The notes: generated by a model not told the origin, from the letters alone. Positions 43,480-53,382 are shown, numbered from the stretch's first letter. The stretch is DNA of 64,000 nucleotides from Herpetosiphon llansteffanensis (GCF_003205875.1 NZ_PUBZ01000033.1:1-64000), one strand, 5' to 3'. Program-made: numbers and translations.

Positions 43480-44574
43480 ATGAATGCTTGGTTGTTGCCA
43501 GTGCCCTTCGATACCGAACGCGATGATTGGGGTGCTACCTTGTTGGCCGAATGGGGAGCGAGTGTCGTTACACAAGGCCAACATGCCTTAGTAATTGGCG
43601 CTGGCACTGGCCGCATTGGCTTAGCGCTTGCTCGTGCAGGCGCACATGTGAGCTTTGCCGATGATTCAATTGTGGCCTTAGCCGCCGCCCGCCAAAGCTT
43701 CGCCCAAGCCAAATTGCCAGCCCAATTTTTTAGCACCACCGATTTAAAGCCCAGCAAACCATTTGATCTGGTGTTGATTAACATTTTGTGGTGGAGCGAC
43801 AATCAGCGTGGCGCAGAACTGATTAATTTGGCAGCTCAACACACCAACGCTGGCGGAATTGTGGCGATCGGCGGTGGAAAGCAAGCAGGATTAAGCGGAG
43901 CCACAACGCTTTTAGAAAGCATTGTCGGGCCAAGCGTCAAAACATTGTATAAAAAAGGCCATCATGTCGTGATGGCGTTTCGCAACCTGAATTGGCAAGC
44001 GCAACCAAGCCAACCAAGCCAACATCTGATTAAGCATGGCCAGGTTGAATTAATCATCGAAGCGACAGCGGGCGTGTTTGCTCAAGGCCAGCTTGACCCT
44101 GCCAGCGCCATGTTGCTTGATGCAGTTGAGGTGCAGCCCAATCAACGAGTGCTTGACCTTGGTTGTGGCGCAGGCATTTTGGGTATGGTGCTGCAACGCC
44201 GCGAAGCAACGCTTGATTTAACCTATATCGATAGTACCATGATAGCAATCGACGCAACCAAACGTAATCTGCAAACCAACCAAATCAGCGGACGCGTGCT
44301 GGCCTCTGATGGCACGCAGGCAGTCAGTGGCGAGCAATTTGATCTGGTCGTATCGAATCCACCGTTTCATGTTGGCCGCGTGCAAAGCCCGCAATTAGCC
44401 GAAAATCTCTTGAAACAAGCAGCCCAAGTGCTTGCGCCAAATGGCCGCTTGGTGATTGTGGCCAATCGCTTTTTACGCTATGAGCCATTGCTCGAAGCTG
44501 CTTTGGGCAACGTGCGCGAGATAGCAGGCGATCAACGCTACAAAGTGTTGCTTGCTGAGCACAAAATCGGCTAA
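43480..44574 (+). CDS. RsmC/RlmG-like class I methyltransferase
   Basis: A 364-residue protein with two Rossmann methyltransferase domains. The first (1-175) is degenerate (GAGTGRIGLALARAG but no catalytic NPP). The second carries the SAM loop LDLGCGAGILGMVL near residue 222 and VVSNPPFHVG near residue 290, the NPPF signature of enzymes that methylate guanine N2 in rRNA (RsmC on 16S G1207, RlmG on 23S). The duplicated-domain layout and length fit that family. AAGGATG precedes the ATG. Confidence 0.83.
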   Translation: MNAWLLPVPFDTERDDWGATLLAEWGASVVTQGQHALVIGAGTGRIGLALARAGAHVSFADDSIVALAAARQSFAQAKLPAQFFSTTDLKPSKPFDLVLINILWWSDNQRGAELINLAAQHTNAGGIVAIGGGKQAGLSGATTLLESIVGPSVKTLYKKGHHVVMAFRNLNWQAQPSQPSQHLIKHGQVELIIEATAGVFAQGQLDPASAMLLDAVEVQPNQRVLDLGCGAGILGMVLQRREATLDLTYIDSTMIAIDATKRNLQTNQISGRVLASDGTQAVSGEQFDLVVSNPPFHVGRVQSPQLAENLLKQAAQVLAPNGRLVIVANRFLRYEPLLEAALGNVREIAGDQRYKVLLAEHKIG

Positions 44575-44645
44575 ATTACTTGCAACTCTGGCGCATGAGC
44601 CACGTAGTAGATGCTGTGAGTGCTAATACCTCACAGGAGGCTGTT

Positions 44646-44804
44646 ATGAGTAGAACATTAGGCGAGCTCGCTATTGCTATCGTTGTCCTCGTCTTATGCT
44701 ACCGTTTAGGACTTGAATTAGCTCCCATGATTATGGATTGGTGGCGCGGATTACGCTCCGCAGGCCAAGATGATATTGAAAGGAATGACCATGAGCAACG
44801 CTAG
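44646..44804 (+). CDS. Small single-span membrane protein
   Basis: A 52-residue protein with one hydrophobic segment (LAIAIVVLVLCYRLGL) and a charged C-terminal tail. AGGAGG precedes the ATG by 7 bases, a strong sign that it is translated. It overlaps the SPFH gene by 14 bases, so it may be a membrane partner of that protein or serve translational coupling. No family recognised. Confidence 0.65.
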   Translation: MSRTLGELAIAIVVLVLCYRLGLELAPMIMDWWRGLRSAGQDDIERNDHEQR

Positions 44805-45747
44805 CAAGCGCCCATCGGGCCGTCGCATTGGCACAATTGCCATTGCGATCGTTGTCGCCGTGATTGGCTTGGTGCTGTTAACGGCATCATGGAAGACGAT
44901 TCCACCAGGCTATGTTGGGATTGCCTTCAACAAAGCCAATAATAACGTCACCACTACCATCGAACCAGGCTGGACGTTGATTAATCCGTTTACCACTGCC
45001 ATCCAAGAATATCCATTCACGCTGCAAACCTATATTATGGTGCAAAGTGGCGACGAAGGCCGTACCGGTGGCGATGATTCAGTTAAAGTCCAATCGAGCG
45101 AAGCTCAACAACTCAACCTTGACATTGCGGTGCAATATCGGGTGAAAAAAGAAGAAGCTGCGGCGCTCTACACCGATTGGGGTGGCCAAGATCTTGACGT
45201 GATCGAACTGCAAGTTGTGCGTCAGCAAAGCCGCTCAATTTTGACCACCATTGCTGGTCTCTACACATGGGAAAGCATCAGCGGCGACAAACGGGCTGAA
45301 CTGGCTGATAAAGTCAAAGAACAGCTGATTATTGAATTTGAACGCCGCCACTTGATTTTGGAAGATTTTGTGATTCGCGAAGTGCACTTGCCCGATAATT
45401 TGAAGCAAGCCTTGGAAAACAAAATCACCGCCCAACAAGCTGCTGAACGCCAAAAATACGAGCTTGAACAAGCCCAAATTAAGGCCGAGCAAGATAAAGT
45501 TGAAGCGCAAGGCCGCGCCGAAGCTCAACGCGCTACCGCCAAAGGCGATGCCGACTCGATTTTGATTCGTGCTGAAGCCCAAGCAGATGCTAACCGCCTG
45601 CTGGCTGAAAGCGTCACCGATGCCTTGATTCGCTATCAAATGGCGTTGCGCTGGGATGGTAAATTACCAGTGTTTAGCGGCGAGGGAGCAACACCCTTGG
45701 TCGATGTCAGCGAATTGGTCAATCCAACTCAAACCATTACTCCATAA
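44791..45747 (+). CDS. SPFH/band 7 (prohibitin-like) membrane protein
   Basis: A 318-residue protein with one N-terminal transmembrane helix (about 9-30) followed by an SPFH domain (IPPGYVGIAFN to about residue 215) and a long charged coiled coil rich in A, E, K and Q (NKITAQQAAERQKYELEQAQ). SPFH proteins form ring-shaped membrane scaffolds that organise microdomains or regulate proteases. AAGG before the ATG at 44791 supports that start. The gene overlaps the small membrane protein upstream and is closed by a long bidirectional terminator. Confidence 0.88.
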   Translation: MSNASKRPSGRRIGTIAIAIVVAVIGLVLLTASWKTIPPGYVGIAFNKANNNVTTTIEPGWTLINPFTTAIQEYPFTLQTYIMVQSGDEGRTGGDDSVKVQSSEAQQLNLDIAVQYRVKKEEAAALYTDWGGQDLDVIELQVVRQQSRSILTTIAGLYTWESISGDKRAELADKVKEQLIIEFERRHLILEDFVIREVHLPDNLKQALENKITAQQAAERQKYELEQAQIKAEQDKVEAQGRAEAQRATAKGDADSILIRAEAQADANRLLAESVTDALIRYQMALRWDGKLPVFSGEGATPLVDVSELVNPTQTITP

Positions 45748-45751
45748 ACCT

Positions 45752-45805
45752 AACTAAAAAACGGTGGATCTGCTGAAATCAACGCAGATCCACCGTTTTT
45801 TAGTT
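45752..45805. terminator. Bidirectional terminator between SPFH and molybdopterin genes
   Basis: AACTAAAAAACGGTGGATCTGC at 45752 pairs with its exact reverse complement at 45784-45805: a 22-bp stem with a 10-base loop and A6/T6 flanks, so it works for both convergent genes. Confidence 0.9.
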
Positions 45806-45820
45806 AACGTCGATGCCTGT

Positions 45821-46426
45821 TTAGTCGGCGTGACGTTCTTCTTGCCATGGGTCGGCGTTGTTGTGGTAGCCGTAGCGTTCCCAAAAGCCCAAGCGATCGG
45901 CGCTCATAAATTCGATGCCGCGCAACCATTTGGCGCTCTTCCAAAAATATTTTTTGGGCACAAACAAGCGCAAGGGAAAGCCATGGTCGGGCGCTAGCTC
46001 TTCGCCTTCGTACAAATAGGCCAGCAACACATCATCATCGTACATCATTTCCAAGGGCATATTGGCAGTATAGCCACCCTCGGAGTGGGCAAGCACATAT
46101 TTGGCGCTTGGCTTGAGCGCAGGAATATGTTGAATGAAATCGCGAAAGCGCACGCCAGTCCAAGTGGTGGCTAATTTGCTCCAACGGGTTACGCAGTGAA
46201 TATCGATATTTTCGATGGTGACGGTTGGCAAGGCGCGAAATTCGCTATATGAAAACGTTTTTGGGGCCTCAAGCTCGCCAAAAACCCGTAAATCCCAGGT
46301 TTGTTCAAGTTCTTTGTAAACTGGAGTCTCGCCATAGTGCAAGACTGGAAATTTTTGGGTTATATACTGGCCTGGTGGCACCCGATCTTCCATTCCTTCT
46401 GGAACGTCGTACTTATTTGAGAACAT
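45821..46426 (-). CDS. Sulfite oxidase-like molybdopterin-dependent oxidoreductase
   Basis: A 201-residue protein of the oxidoreductase molybdopterin-binding (sulfite oxidase) family. The molybdenum-ligating cysteine is in [10 protein letters not shown] near residue 97, and [24 protein letters not shown] is the conserved C-terminal segment. It lacks the dimerisation domain of true sulfite oxidases and has no signal peptide or Tat motif, so it is probably cytoplasmic. Substrate unknown. AAGGAG precedes the ATG. Confidence 0.87.
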   Translation of the reverse strand: MFSNKYDVPEGMEDRVPPGQYITQKFPVLHYGETPVYKELEQTWDLRVFGELEAPKTFSYSEFRALPTVTIENIDIHCVTRWSKLATTWTGVRFRDFIQHIPALKPSAKYVLAHSEGGYTANMPLEMMYDDDVLLAYLYEGEELAPDHGFPLRLFVPKKYFWKSAKWLRGIEFMSADRLGFWERYGYHNNADPWQEERHAD

Positions 46427-46504
46427 TGAGTAGCTCCTTCTTGCACAATACTGCTATTGTAGCACTGCTTATGCCAGCAACCAAGCCATGAAGGGTGGTT
46501 TAAT

Positions 46505-46560
46505 AGTTGCCTCACCCCAGCTTCGTGACCTTCGCGTCCTTCGCGGTTGAATTCTCTAGC
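46505..46560. repeat. Short nonamer repeat tract
   Basis: Two CTTCGCG-type nonamer units (ACCTTCGCGTCCTTCGCGGT) sit upstream of the large histidine kinase gene, matching tracts near 15270 and 20310. Confidence 0.6.
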
Positions 46561-46590
46561 GCTTGCTAGCCTAAAAACAGACTCCAAGCT

Positions 46591-46619
46591 TTGTCAAAAA
46601 GCCTAAGATTTGGTAAGAT
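46591..46619 (+). promoter_or_regulatory. Sigma70-like promoter of the GAF/PAS histidine kinase
   Basis: TTGTCA (46591-46596) and TAAGAT (46614-46619) are separated by 17 bases, 24 bases before the first ATG at 46643. Confidence 0.65.
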
Positions 46620-46642
46620 AGGCCAGTCACATGTGAGGCGTG

Positions 46643-49600
46643 ATGTGTATGCAACCCCAAGAACAGGCATTTGAAGATTCACCTGCACGCTTAATGATTG
46701 AGTGGCTTCCCCGTTTGGCTACTGCCACCACTATCAATGGGTTGCACACGACGTTAAGCGCCGCCCTCAAGCAATTTCGCCACAACCAACACTATCACCT
46801 GGTTTGGCTTGATTTGGCCGAAACCCAGCCTGAAATTCCCTTGGATTTAATGCTTTCAAGCAGCCAACAAGAGCAGCTTGAGCAAGGCATTATTCTCACC
46901 ATCACGACCGCCGATAAGCTGCGCTGGACGATGCTGCCACTCTTGCACATTACTTTGCGCGGTTGGCTGGCCTTGCCCGAAGCCCAACCAAGCGATCAAC
47001 AGCTATTGCCGTTGGCCTTCCAAGCAGCTGCCAGCATGTGCACAATCACCAACAATCAACAATTGGTCGCCGAACTGCGCGAATTGACCCAGTTTAACTT
47101 GATTAGCCAACGCTTGAATAGCTCGCTCGAACTTGGGCCGTTGATCGAGGCGGTCAATCGCGGTATTCAACAGATGTTTGGGCCGCAAAATCTGTTTGTT
47201 ACCTTGTATGACACCGATTCGCAGTTGTTTCAAGTGGCGGCGCATTTCTACGCCGATGGCCATAGCACCACGCCCAATTCGCAATGGACGGTCGCGCATG
47301 GCTTAACTGGGGTGATTATTCGGCGCAACGAGCCAATTATCACCGATCGCTATCTCGAAACCTGCGCTCACTATCACGTTACGCCATTGTTTATTGACGA
47401 TGATACGCCGCCGCTCTTTTGGGCTGGCGTGCCATTGCGCTTTGGCGAACGGGTTTTGGGCACATTGGTGATTTATACGCGCGAACCAGAGGTGCGCTAC
47501 AACGCCGATACCTTGCGCAAATTGGAGATGTTGGCGCATCGCGCCGCTGATAATTTTGAGCAAGCCCGCCTCTACGAACGCACAACCCGCCAAGCCCGCC
47601 AACTTGAATTGCTAAATGAGCTTGGCCGCACCATCACCTCGACGCTCGATTTTGAGGCCGTGCCATCGTTGATTATGGGTCGGGTGCAAGAGCTGTTGAA
47701 TGTTGAAGAAGGTTCGTTGCTGTTGCTCGATGAGGCCACCAACGAACTGGTGTTTCGCTATAGCCTAAGCCCAGTTGGTCAACAATTGCTTGGCAATCGC
47801 ATTCCTTCGAATGTTGGCATCGCTGGCTTGGTGCTGCGCACTGGCGAATCATTAATTGCCAATCGCGCTGGCGATCATCCGGCGTTTTACACGGGCATCG
47901 ATATGTTGGTGGGCCATGAAACCCGCGATTTGCTGTGTGTGCCCTTGTTGGGAGCGGGCGGAGTCAAGGGCGTGATTGAAATTCTCAATCATCGCAGTGG
48001 CTTGCCATTTACCGCCGCCGACCGCGCTTTGCTTGAAGCAGTGGCCGACCAAGCAGTCATCGCGATTGAAAATGCTAATCTCTACACCCAAACCGATCAA
48101 GCCTTGACTCGCCGCATTAGCGAGCTTGACCAGCGCAATAAGCAATTTCAAGAGATTGTACAAATTGGCAATGCGCTCAAGGCAGCATCGAATCTCGGGG
48201 CAGTCTTGCCAGATTTGGCTGAAGCTGTGCAAAGCGCAACCGGCTTTAATCAAGTGACGATTAGCCTGGTGCAAACTACGCCTGGCCACAAAGCAATTAT
48301 CAAACGCGTTGCCAGCGCAGGCATTGATAGCCAAATTTTCGCTGCCCAAGCCAGCATTACAATTGAGCCTGCGCGGGTTGAGGCCTTGCTCAAACCACAA
48401 TATCGCCGTGGTGAATCGACCTACTACATCGATCATCGGCGCAATGGTGATGCTCGTTTGTGGCCCGACCCGCAAAATGGGATCGAAGTTCCCGAATTAC
48501 GAACTGGCATGTGGCATCCCAACGATAGCTTATTTGCGGTGTTACGCAGCACCAGTGGCGATCTTTTGGGCTTGTTGACGGTGTATGCACCCAAAAACGG
48601 CTTGCAACCAACCACCGATCAAATTCAGATGCTGGAGATTTTTGCTACGCAATTAGCGGTCGCGCTCGAAAACAATCGGCTTTACGACCGCCAACGCCAA
48701 ACGGTCGAAGGTCTAACTGCCTTGAGCGCACTCGGCATGGCGATTAACAGCACATTCAGCGATGCCCAAGCGATTTGGCAATTTACGGTTGGCGGCATGG
48801 TCGATTGGACGGGAGCGCTTGGAGCTGGCGTGTTGCTCAGCGATCCCAACGATCCTACAACCTTGCAACCAATCGTTGGTTTGGGCGTTGAACACACGCC
48901 TGATGAGGCAATCATTCAATTTGCCCATAAAGTGCTTGAACGCGATAAGCCCTTGTTGCTTGGCAATAGCGCGCAATTGCCAAGCGTACTGCGCGAGTTG
49001 GGCGGCCAAGCCTTGGTGATGTTGCCCTTGCTGGCAACCCACAAAACCTTGGGCGTGATTTACTTGTGGTATCCCGAAACCTTGCCCAACCGCGAAGCCC
49101 AAGATTTGCTTTCGTTGTTTGTTGGCCAAGCAGCTGTTGCAGTCGAAACCCGCCGTTTGGCCGAAGAAGTCAGCAATGGCCGCGACCGTTTGGCCTCGAT
49201 TTTGGCCTCGACCGAAGAAGGCATTATTTTGCTGAACTCCGAGTTGCGGGTCGTCGAAGTTAATGCGGCGGCACAAACCATGATCGGCAGCAGCGAAGTT
49301 GCCGAATTGCTTGGCGAGCCAGTCGATTTGCTGCTGACGCATTGGTGCGCGCAATGGAACAAATCAGAGGAAGCGTGGAGCGAATTGACCTTGGCAATTT
49401 ACAAGGTTAGTCGTGGGCGCTTGGTTGAAGGTCGCGGCCAATTGGAATTGGGCGGCTTGCGCAGCCAATGGCTGGAATGGACGACCCTGCCGGTGCAAAG
49501 TGCCGCTAATCAAAGCCCGCACCCAATTATTATTGTGCTACGCGATATTACCACCGAGATCGAGGCCGAAAACCTGCGCCACGACTTGACCTATATGATG

Positions 49601-50278
49601 ATTCACGACTTGCGCGGGCCGCTAAGCTCGGTTATGACCTCGCTGGATATGCTGGCCAAAAAGATGGTTGGCGACCTCAGCGAAGGCCAAGATAAAATTG
49701 TCAAAATTGCGCTCCGCAGCAGTGCCCGCCTGCTCGATATGGTCAATTTGCTGATGGATATTAGCAAGTTGGAAGCAGGCCAGATGCCGATTACACCGAT
49801 AACGGTGGCGGTTGATGATGTCATTCGTTCTGTGATGCAAAATTATGAGCCATTGCTCAACGAACGCAAAGTGCATGTGGCGCTGAATATTGCCGAAAAT
49901 ACCCCCAAAGCTTCGGTTGATGTGCAAACGCTAGAGCGGGTTGTGCAAAACCTGCTCGATAATGCAATTAAGTTCAGCCCAGCTTCATCAACCATCACCA
50001 TTGATGTGCATAAAGCCCAAGCTGGCCAATTACCCAACGATCACCCCAATGGCCAATGGATTTTGCTGGGCGTGCGTGACGCTGGGCCTGGGATTCCAGC
50101 CCAATACCGCGAACGGGTTTTTGAAAAGTTTGCCCAAGTTAAGCAAACTGGCATCAAAGGCACGGGGCTTGGTTTGACCTACTGCCGTTTGGCAATTGAA
50201 ACCCATGGCGGGCGGATTTGGGTTGCGAATGATGATGGCCCAGGCGCACTCTTCCTGCTAACCATTCCAATTGCTTAG
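46643..50278 (+). CDS. Multi-GAF/PAS sensor histidine kinase
   Basis: A soluble histidine kinase of about 1211 residues with no transmembrane segment. After an N-terminal region (1-160) come four GAF domains (about 165-310, 335-485, 515-680 and 695-840), each ending in a helix like VAIENANLY, then a PAS domain (about 850-965). The phosphorylated histidine is in MMIHDLRGPLSS near residue 990; the ATPase has NLLDNAIKFS, DAGPGIP and GTGLGLTYCR. Stacked GAF domains usually bind cyclic nucleotides, haem or other small ligands. No response regulator is adjacent. ATGs at 46643 and 46649 are both possible starts. Confidence 0.9.
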   Translation: MCMQPQEQAFEDSPARLMIEWLPRLATATTINGLHTTLSAALKQFRHNQHYHLVWLDLAETQPEIPLDLMLSSSQQEQLEQGIILTITTADKLRWTMLPLLHITLRGWLALPEAQPSDQQLLPLAFQAAASMCTITNNQQLVAELRELTQFNLISQRLNSSLELGPLIEAVNRGIQQMFGPQNLFVTLYDTDSQLFQVAAHFYADGHSTTPNSQWTVAHGLTGVIIRRNEPIITDRYLETCAHYHVTPLFIDDDTPPLFWAGVPLRFGERVLGTLVIYTREPEVRYNADTLRKLEMLAHRAADNFEQARLYERTTRQARQLELLNELGRTITSTLDFEAVPSLIMGRVQELLNVEEGSLLLLDEATNELVFRYSLSPVGQQLLGNRIPSNVGIAGLVLRTGESLIANRAGDHPAFYTGIDMLVGHETRDLLCVPLLGAGGVKGVIEILNHRSGLPFTAADRALLEAVADQAVIAIENANLYTQTDQALTRRISELDQRNKQFQEIVQIGNALKAASNLGAVLPDLAEAVQSATGFNQVTISLVQTTPGHKAIIKRVASAGIDSQIFAAQASITIEPARVEALLKPQYRRGESTYYIDHRRNGDARLWPDPQNGIEVPELRTGMWHPNDSLFAVLRSTSGDLLGLLTVYAPKNGLQPTTDQIQMLEIFATQLAVALENNRLYDRQRQTVEGLTALSALGMAINSTFSDAQAIWQFTVGGMVDWTGALGAGVLLSDPNDPTTLQPIVGLGVEHTPDEAIIQFAHKVLERDKPLLLGNSAQLPSVLRELGGQALVMLPLLATHKTLGVIYLWYPETLPNREAQDLLSLFVGQAAVAVETRRLAEEVSNGRDRLASILASTEEGIILLNSELRVVEVNAAAQTMIGSSEVAELLGEPVDLLLTHWCAQWNKSEEAWSELTLAIYKVSRGRLVEGRGQLELGGLRSQWLEWTTLPVQSAANQSPHPIIIVLRDITTEIEAENLRHDLTYMMIHDLRGPLSSVMTSLDMLAKKMVGDLSEGQDKIVKIALRSSARLLDMVNLLMDISKLEAGQMPITPITVAVDDVIRSVMQNYEPLLNERKVHVALNIAENTPKASVDVQTLERVVQNLLDNAIKFSPASSTITIDVHKAQAGQLPNDHPNGQWILLGVRDAGPGIPAQYRERVFEKFAQVKQTGIKGTGLGLTYCRLAIETHGGRIWVANDDGPGALFLLTIPIA

Positions 50279-50314
50279 AGGGTAGGTTTTTGCGATTGGT
50301 CGGCTGTGGAGCGT

Positions 50315-50438
50315 TCCCTCACCCCCCAACCCCCTCTCCCACTGGACGCGGGAGAGGGGGAGCCTTGGGTTTTCACCACGAATTCCACAAAAAACCATGG
50401 AATTAAAGCGCCACGGGCGAGGGGTTGGGGTGAGGGAG
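50315..50438. repeat. MITE-like hairpin repeat, copy 3 (inverted)
   Basis: Both G+C-rich arms are present, but the ATTAAAG core lies beside the right arm, so this copy is reversed relative to copies 1, 2 and 5. A CACGAATTCCAC nonamer pair lies inside it. Part of the gene-free stretch 50279-50702. Confidence 0.75.
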
Positions 50439-50461
50439 TCTTAACAACCTACCCTTGTAAG

Positions 50462-50615
50462 AGCCCCCTCTCCCACGAGAACGCGGGCGAGGGGGGCGAC
50501 CGCTTTTACCATATATCGTGGCAGAACCAAAGTGTGAAAGCCCCTCGCCCGCCACGTGGGAGAGGGGTTGGGGGGTGAGGGGATCAAGCCGTTGTTAATC
50601 CAATGAACCAATACA
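50462..50615. repeat. MITE-like hairpin repeat, copy 4, with right terminal repeat
   Basis: Arms GCCCCCTCTCCCAC and GTGGGAGAGGGG frame the interior, and after GGGGTGAGGGGATCA comes ATGAACCAATACA (50603-50615), the reverse complement of a diverged TGTACTGGTNCAT end. It may be half of a composite with copy 3. Confidence 0.75.
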
Positions 50616-50648
50616 CTTAGTCCAAGTAGCATTTACTAAAACAGAAAA

Positions 50649-50672
50649 CCCCGCTCGTAGCAACGAGCGGGG
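50649..50672 (-). terminator. Terminator after secF
   Basis: CCCCGCTCGT and ACGAGCGGGG form a 10-bp stem with a 4-base loop, 31 bases past the secF stop, followed on the minus strand by TTTTCTGTTTT. Confidence 0.85.
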
Positions 50673-50702
50673 CATTTTTGGATCTGCGATGGGCAGGATC
50701 AA

Positions 50703-51668
50703 TTAGGCAGCGGCTGGTTTGGCTTTATCTTTGCCACGGCCAAACCAGTTGCGCCATTCGCGATTTTCCCACACCACCAACAATTGGGCAGCGTTGAAGA
50801 TCGATGAATAGGTACCGCTGATCAAGCCAAGCAATAGAATCAAGACAAACGAGCGAATGCTTTCGCCACCAAACAGCAACAAGGCTGTCAAGGTAAAGAA
50901 CGAGGTAAATTGGGTGTTGATCGAGCGGGTCAAGGTTTGCACGATCGAGCGATTGACCACTCGTTCGTAATCGTCGCTTGAGCGGCGCAAGTTTTCGCGC
51001 ACGCGGTCGAACACCACAATCGTATCGTGAACCGAGAAGCTAATCACGGTCAAAACGGCGGTCATAAACAACGCATCAACTTCGAGGCCAATTAACCAGC
51101 CCAAAATTGAAGCCATGCCGATGACGACCAACACGTCGTGCAACATCGCGATGATGGCGCAAACGCCGTAGCGCAATGGGTTGGGTGTGCCACGGAAGGC
51201 GGCCCACAAGTAGCCCATAATCGCCAACGAGGCAATAAAGATCGCCACAACTGCGTTACGAATCGAACGGCCACGCACCGTTTCACCAACGGTTTGCAAG
51301 GTTTCAATCCGCGTATCAGCACCGAATTTGCTGATCAAACCAGTTTCAACTGCTTTACGCTCAGCTGAATCGCTCTGCACCAACTTGGAACGCACAAAGG
51401 CAATTACAAATTGTTGATTGTTGGTCGTGCCTTGTGACAATTGGGTGCGCGCACCCTCAATGCCGCTATCAGTGAAAACGTCGTTAATTTCGTTTTCTAA
51501 GCCATCACGGGTTTGGCTAATGCTTGGAATATGAATTTCCCAGCGTGCGCCGCCAGAGAAGTCAACCCCAAGGTTCATGCCAAATACCAGAATGCTAATC
51601 AAGCCTGGAATAATGGTCAGGATCGAAATCGCAAACCACAAATAGCGCCGACGCACTAAATCTAACAT
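50703..51668 (-). CDS. secF: Protein translocase subunit SecF
   Basis: A 321-residue six-helix membrane protein. It starts with a helix (about 12-32) and the motif FGMNLGVDFSGGARWEI, followed by a periplasmic domain and five helices with DVLVVIGMASILGW, SFSVHDTIVVFDRVREN and NTQFTSFFTLTALLLFGG. With SecD it uses the proton gradient to complete protein export through SecYEG. It lies 40 bases after secD in the same direction, and a strong terminator follows. Confidence 0.94.
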   Translation of the reverse strand: MLDLVRRRYLWFAISILTIIPGLISILVFGMNLGVDFSGGARWEIHIPSISQTRDGLENEINDVFTDSGIEGARTQLSQGTTNNQQFVIAFVRSKLVQSDSAERKAVETGLISKFGADTRIETLQTVGETVRGRSIRNAVVAIFIASLAIMGYLWAAFRGTPNPLRYGVCAIIAMLHDVLVVIGMASILGWLIGLEVDALFMTAVLTVISFSVHDTIVVFDRVRENLRRSSDDYERVVNRSIVQTLTRSINTQFTSFFTLTALLLFGGESIRSFVLILLLGLISGTYSSIFNAAQLLVVWENREWRNWFGRGKDKAKPAAA

Positions 51669-51708
51669 AGCCCAATCCTTTATCGATGATATAGCTGAAA
51701 ATCAACTA

Positions 51709-53229
51709 TTATGCTTGCTCTGACGACAAGGCTGCAACTTCGGCAGCATCTTCTTCGGGGTTGACCCCGAACCAACGTGCATTCGAAACCCCAAGATCAA
51801 TGGTCAAGCGCAACAACATGCGCGAAACCGTGATTGCCGTAAACAAGCTGATGATAATCCCCAAGGCCAAGGTTAATGCAAAGCCTTGAATGATACTTAC
51901 ACCGAGCCCGTTACCCAAGACATACAAGATAAAGCTTGTAATCAAGGTTGAGGCGTTGGAGTCGCGGATTGATGGCCATGCGTGGTTGAAGCCATCTTCA
52001 ACTGCCCGTTCCAATGAGCGGCCACGGTGCAGTTCTTCTTTGATCCGTGCGAAAATCAACACGTTTGCGTCAACAGCTAAGCTGATCGACAAAATAAAAC
52101 CTGCGATCCCTGGCAAGGTCAAGGTGACCGGAACCAAGTTATAAACCGCAAATGAGAGCACAGTGTAGATAAGGAGCGCAACGTTGGCGATTAAGCCAGG
52201 CAAGCGATAGTACATGAGCATAAACAACATAACCGCGATCAAGCCAACCGCGCCAGCAACTTTACTAGCTTCGATTGAATCGTTGCCAAGGGTTGCGCTA
52301 ATGCTGCGGTTACTATCTTCGATTAAGGTTACAGGCAAGGCCCCATATTTGAGCTGGTTTTGCAGTGCTTGGGCTTGCGAATTTTGCTCAGCAACGGTTG
52401 TGCCCGTCGCGCCCATCGTAATAATCCCTTCGCCAGGCAAGGAACCATTAACTTGTGGGCTAGAAATCACGCGGTTATCAACCACAATCGACATCGGGCG
52501 GCCAACATTTTGGCTGGTAAAGCTCGCAATTTGGTTAGCCGATTCCGAGTTCGTTTGGAAACGGAAGAACACCGCTGGCCGACCAGCTTGATCAGTTGTC
52601 AAGGCAACTTGGCTGGTGTCGAGATCCGTACCACGAGCAATCGTGGTGTATGGCGTATCACAAGGCCGCTCGGTAGGTGTGGTTGGGGTTGTCGTCGTCA
52701 AATTGCTCGTTGGCGACAACGGATTGGTGCTGCTCAAGCTATCGGTGGTGGTTACGCCACTCGTGCCAGTTACGCTGCTTGGCAACTGAACCGTGATCGG
52801 ATAGCGTGGCGTTGCCGTGGTACATACTTCGGTACCTTCGGGCAAATATTGACCTTGTGGATCAATAAATTCGAGGTTACCAGCACCTTTGAGTGCATTT
52901 GAAGCTGCCGCAGGATCTTTGACCCCTGGCAATTCCACCACAATACTATCGCCGTTAACGACTTGAACAACCGATTCGCTCACACCAAGCCCGTTGACGC
53001 GGCGTTCAATTACGCCAGCGGCATTTTCGAGTTTGGCGGTCAAATCATCAACATCGGGGTCGGCGGGACGTAAAAAGATTTGCGAGCCGCCTTGTAGGTC
53101 GAGACCTAGGTGGGTTGAAACATCGCGACCGGTCAGGCTTTGAAACGACTTGGGAAAGAAAACAATCCAAGATGCCAAAGCAACTACCACAATCGTCACG
53201 ACGAGGGCACTAATTACTTGCTTACGCAC
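51709..53229 (-). CDS. secD: Protein translocase subunit SecD
   Basis: A 506-residue protein with an N-terminal helix, the DSTHLGLDLQGGSQIFL-like motif (STHLGLDLQGG), a large extracytoplasmic P1 domain interrupted by a Ser/Thr/Pro-rich insert (TSGVTTTDSLSSTNPLSP region), and five C-terminal helices with LPGIAGFILSISLAVDANVLIFARIKEEL split across two turns. The start is GTG at 53229, with GGAGG 11 bases upstream and a consensus promoter about 95 bases upstream; the longer open frame runs through that promoter and is rejected. Confidence 0.9.
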   Translation of the reverse strand: MRKQVISALVVTIVVVALASWIVFFPKSFQSLTGRDVSTHLGLDLQGGSQIFLRPADPDVDDLTAKLENAAGVIERRVNGLGVSESVVQVVNGDSIVVELPGVKDPAAASNALKGAGNLEFIDPQGQYLPEGTEVCTTATPRYPITVQLPSSVTGTSGVTTTDSLSSTNPLSPTSNLTTTTPTTPTERPCDTPYTTIARGTDLDTSQVALTTDQAGRPAVFFRFQTNSESANQIASFTSQNVGRPMSIVVDNRVISSPQVNGSLPGEGIITMGATGTTVAEQNSQAQALQNQLKYGALPVTLIEDSNRSISATLGNDSIEASKVAGAVGLIAVMLFMLMYYRLPGLIANVALLIYTVLSFAVYNLVPVTLTLPGIAGFILSISLAVDANVLIFARIKEELHRGRSLERAVEDGFNHAWPSIRDSNASTLITSFILYVLGNGLGVSIIQGFALTLALGIIISLFTAITVSRMLLRLTIDLGVSNARWFGVNPEEDAAEVAALSSEQA

Positions 53230-53323
53230 GACGAACGCTGCCTCCGTGTTTGGTGAGGGATGGGCGTGGCGAGGAATACAGCCCACCCAGAGATACCTAA
53301 AGAAACTCCCATCGCAACAGCGC

Positions 53324-53352
53324 ATTATAGGCGCGATACCCAGTCGCGTCAA
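53324..53352 (-). promoter_or_regulatory. Promoter of the secDF operon
   Basis: On the minus strand TTGACG (53352-53347) and TATAAT (53329-53324) are spaced by 17 bases. Transcription would start near 53317, giving a leader of about 88 bases before the secD GTG. Confidence 0.75.
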
Positions 53353-53382
53353 ACGCCCTACCACATTATGACGAGTTAAATC

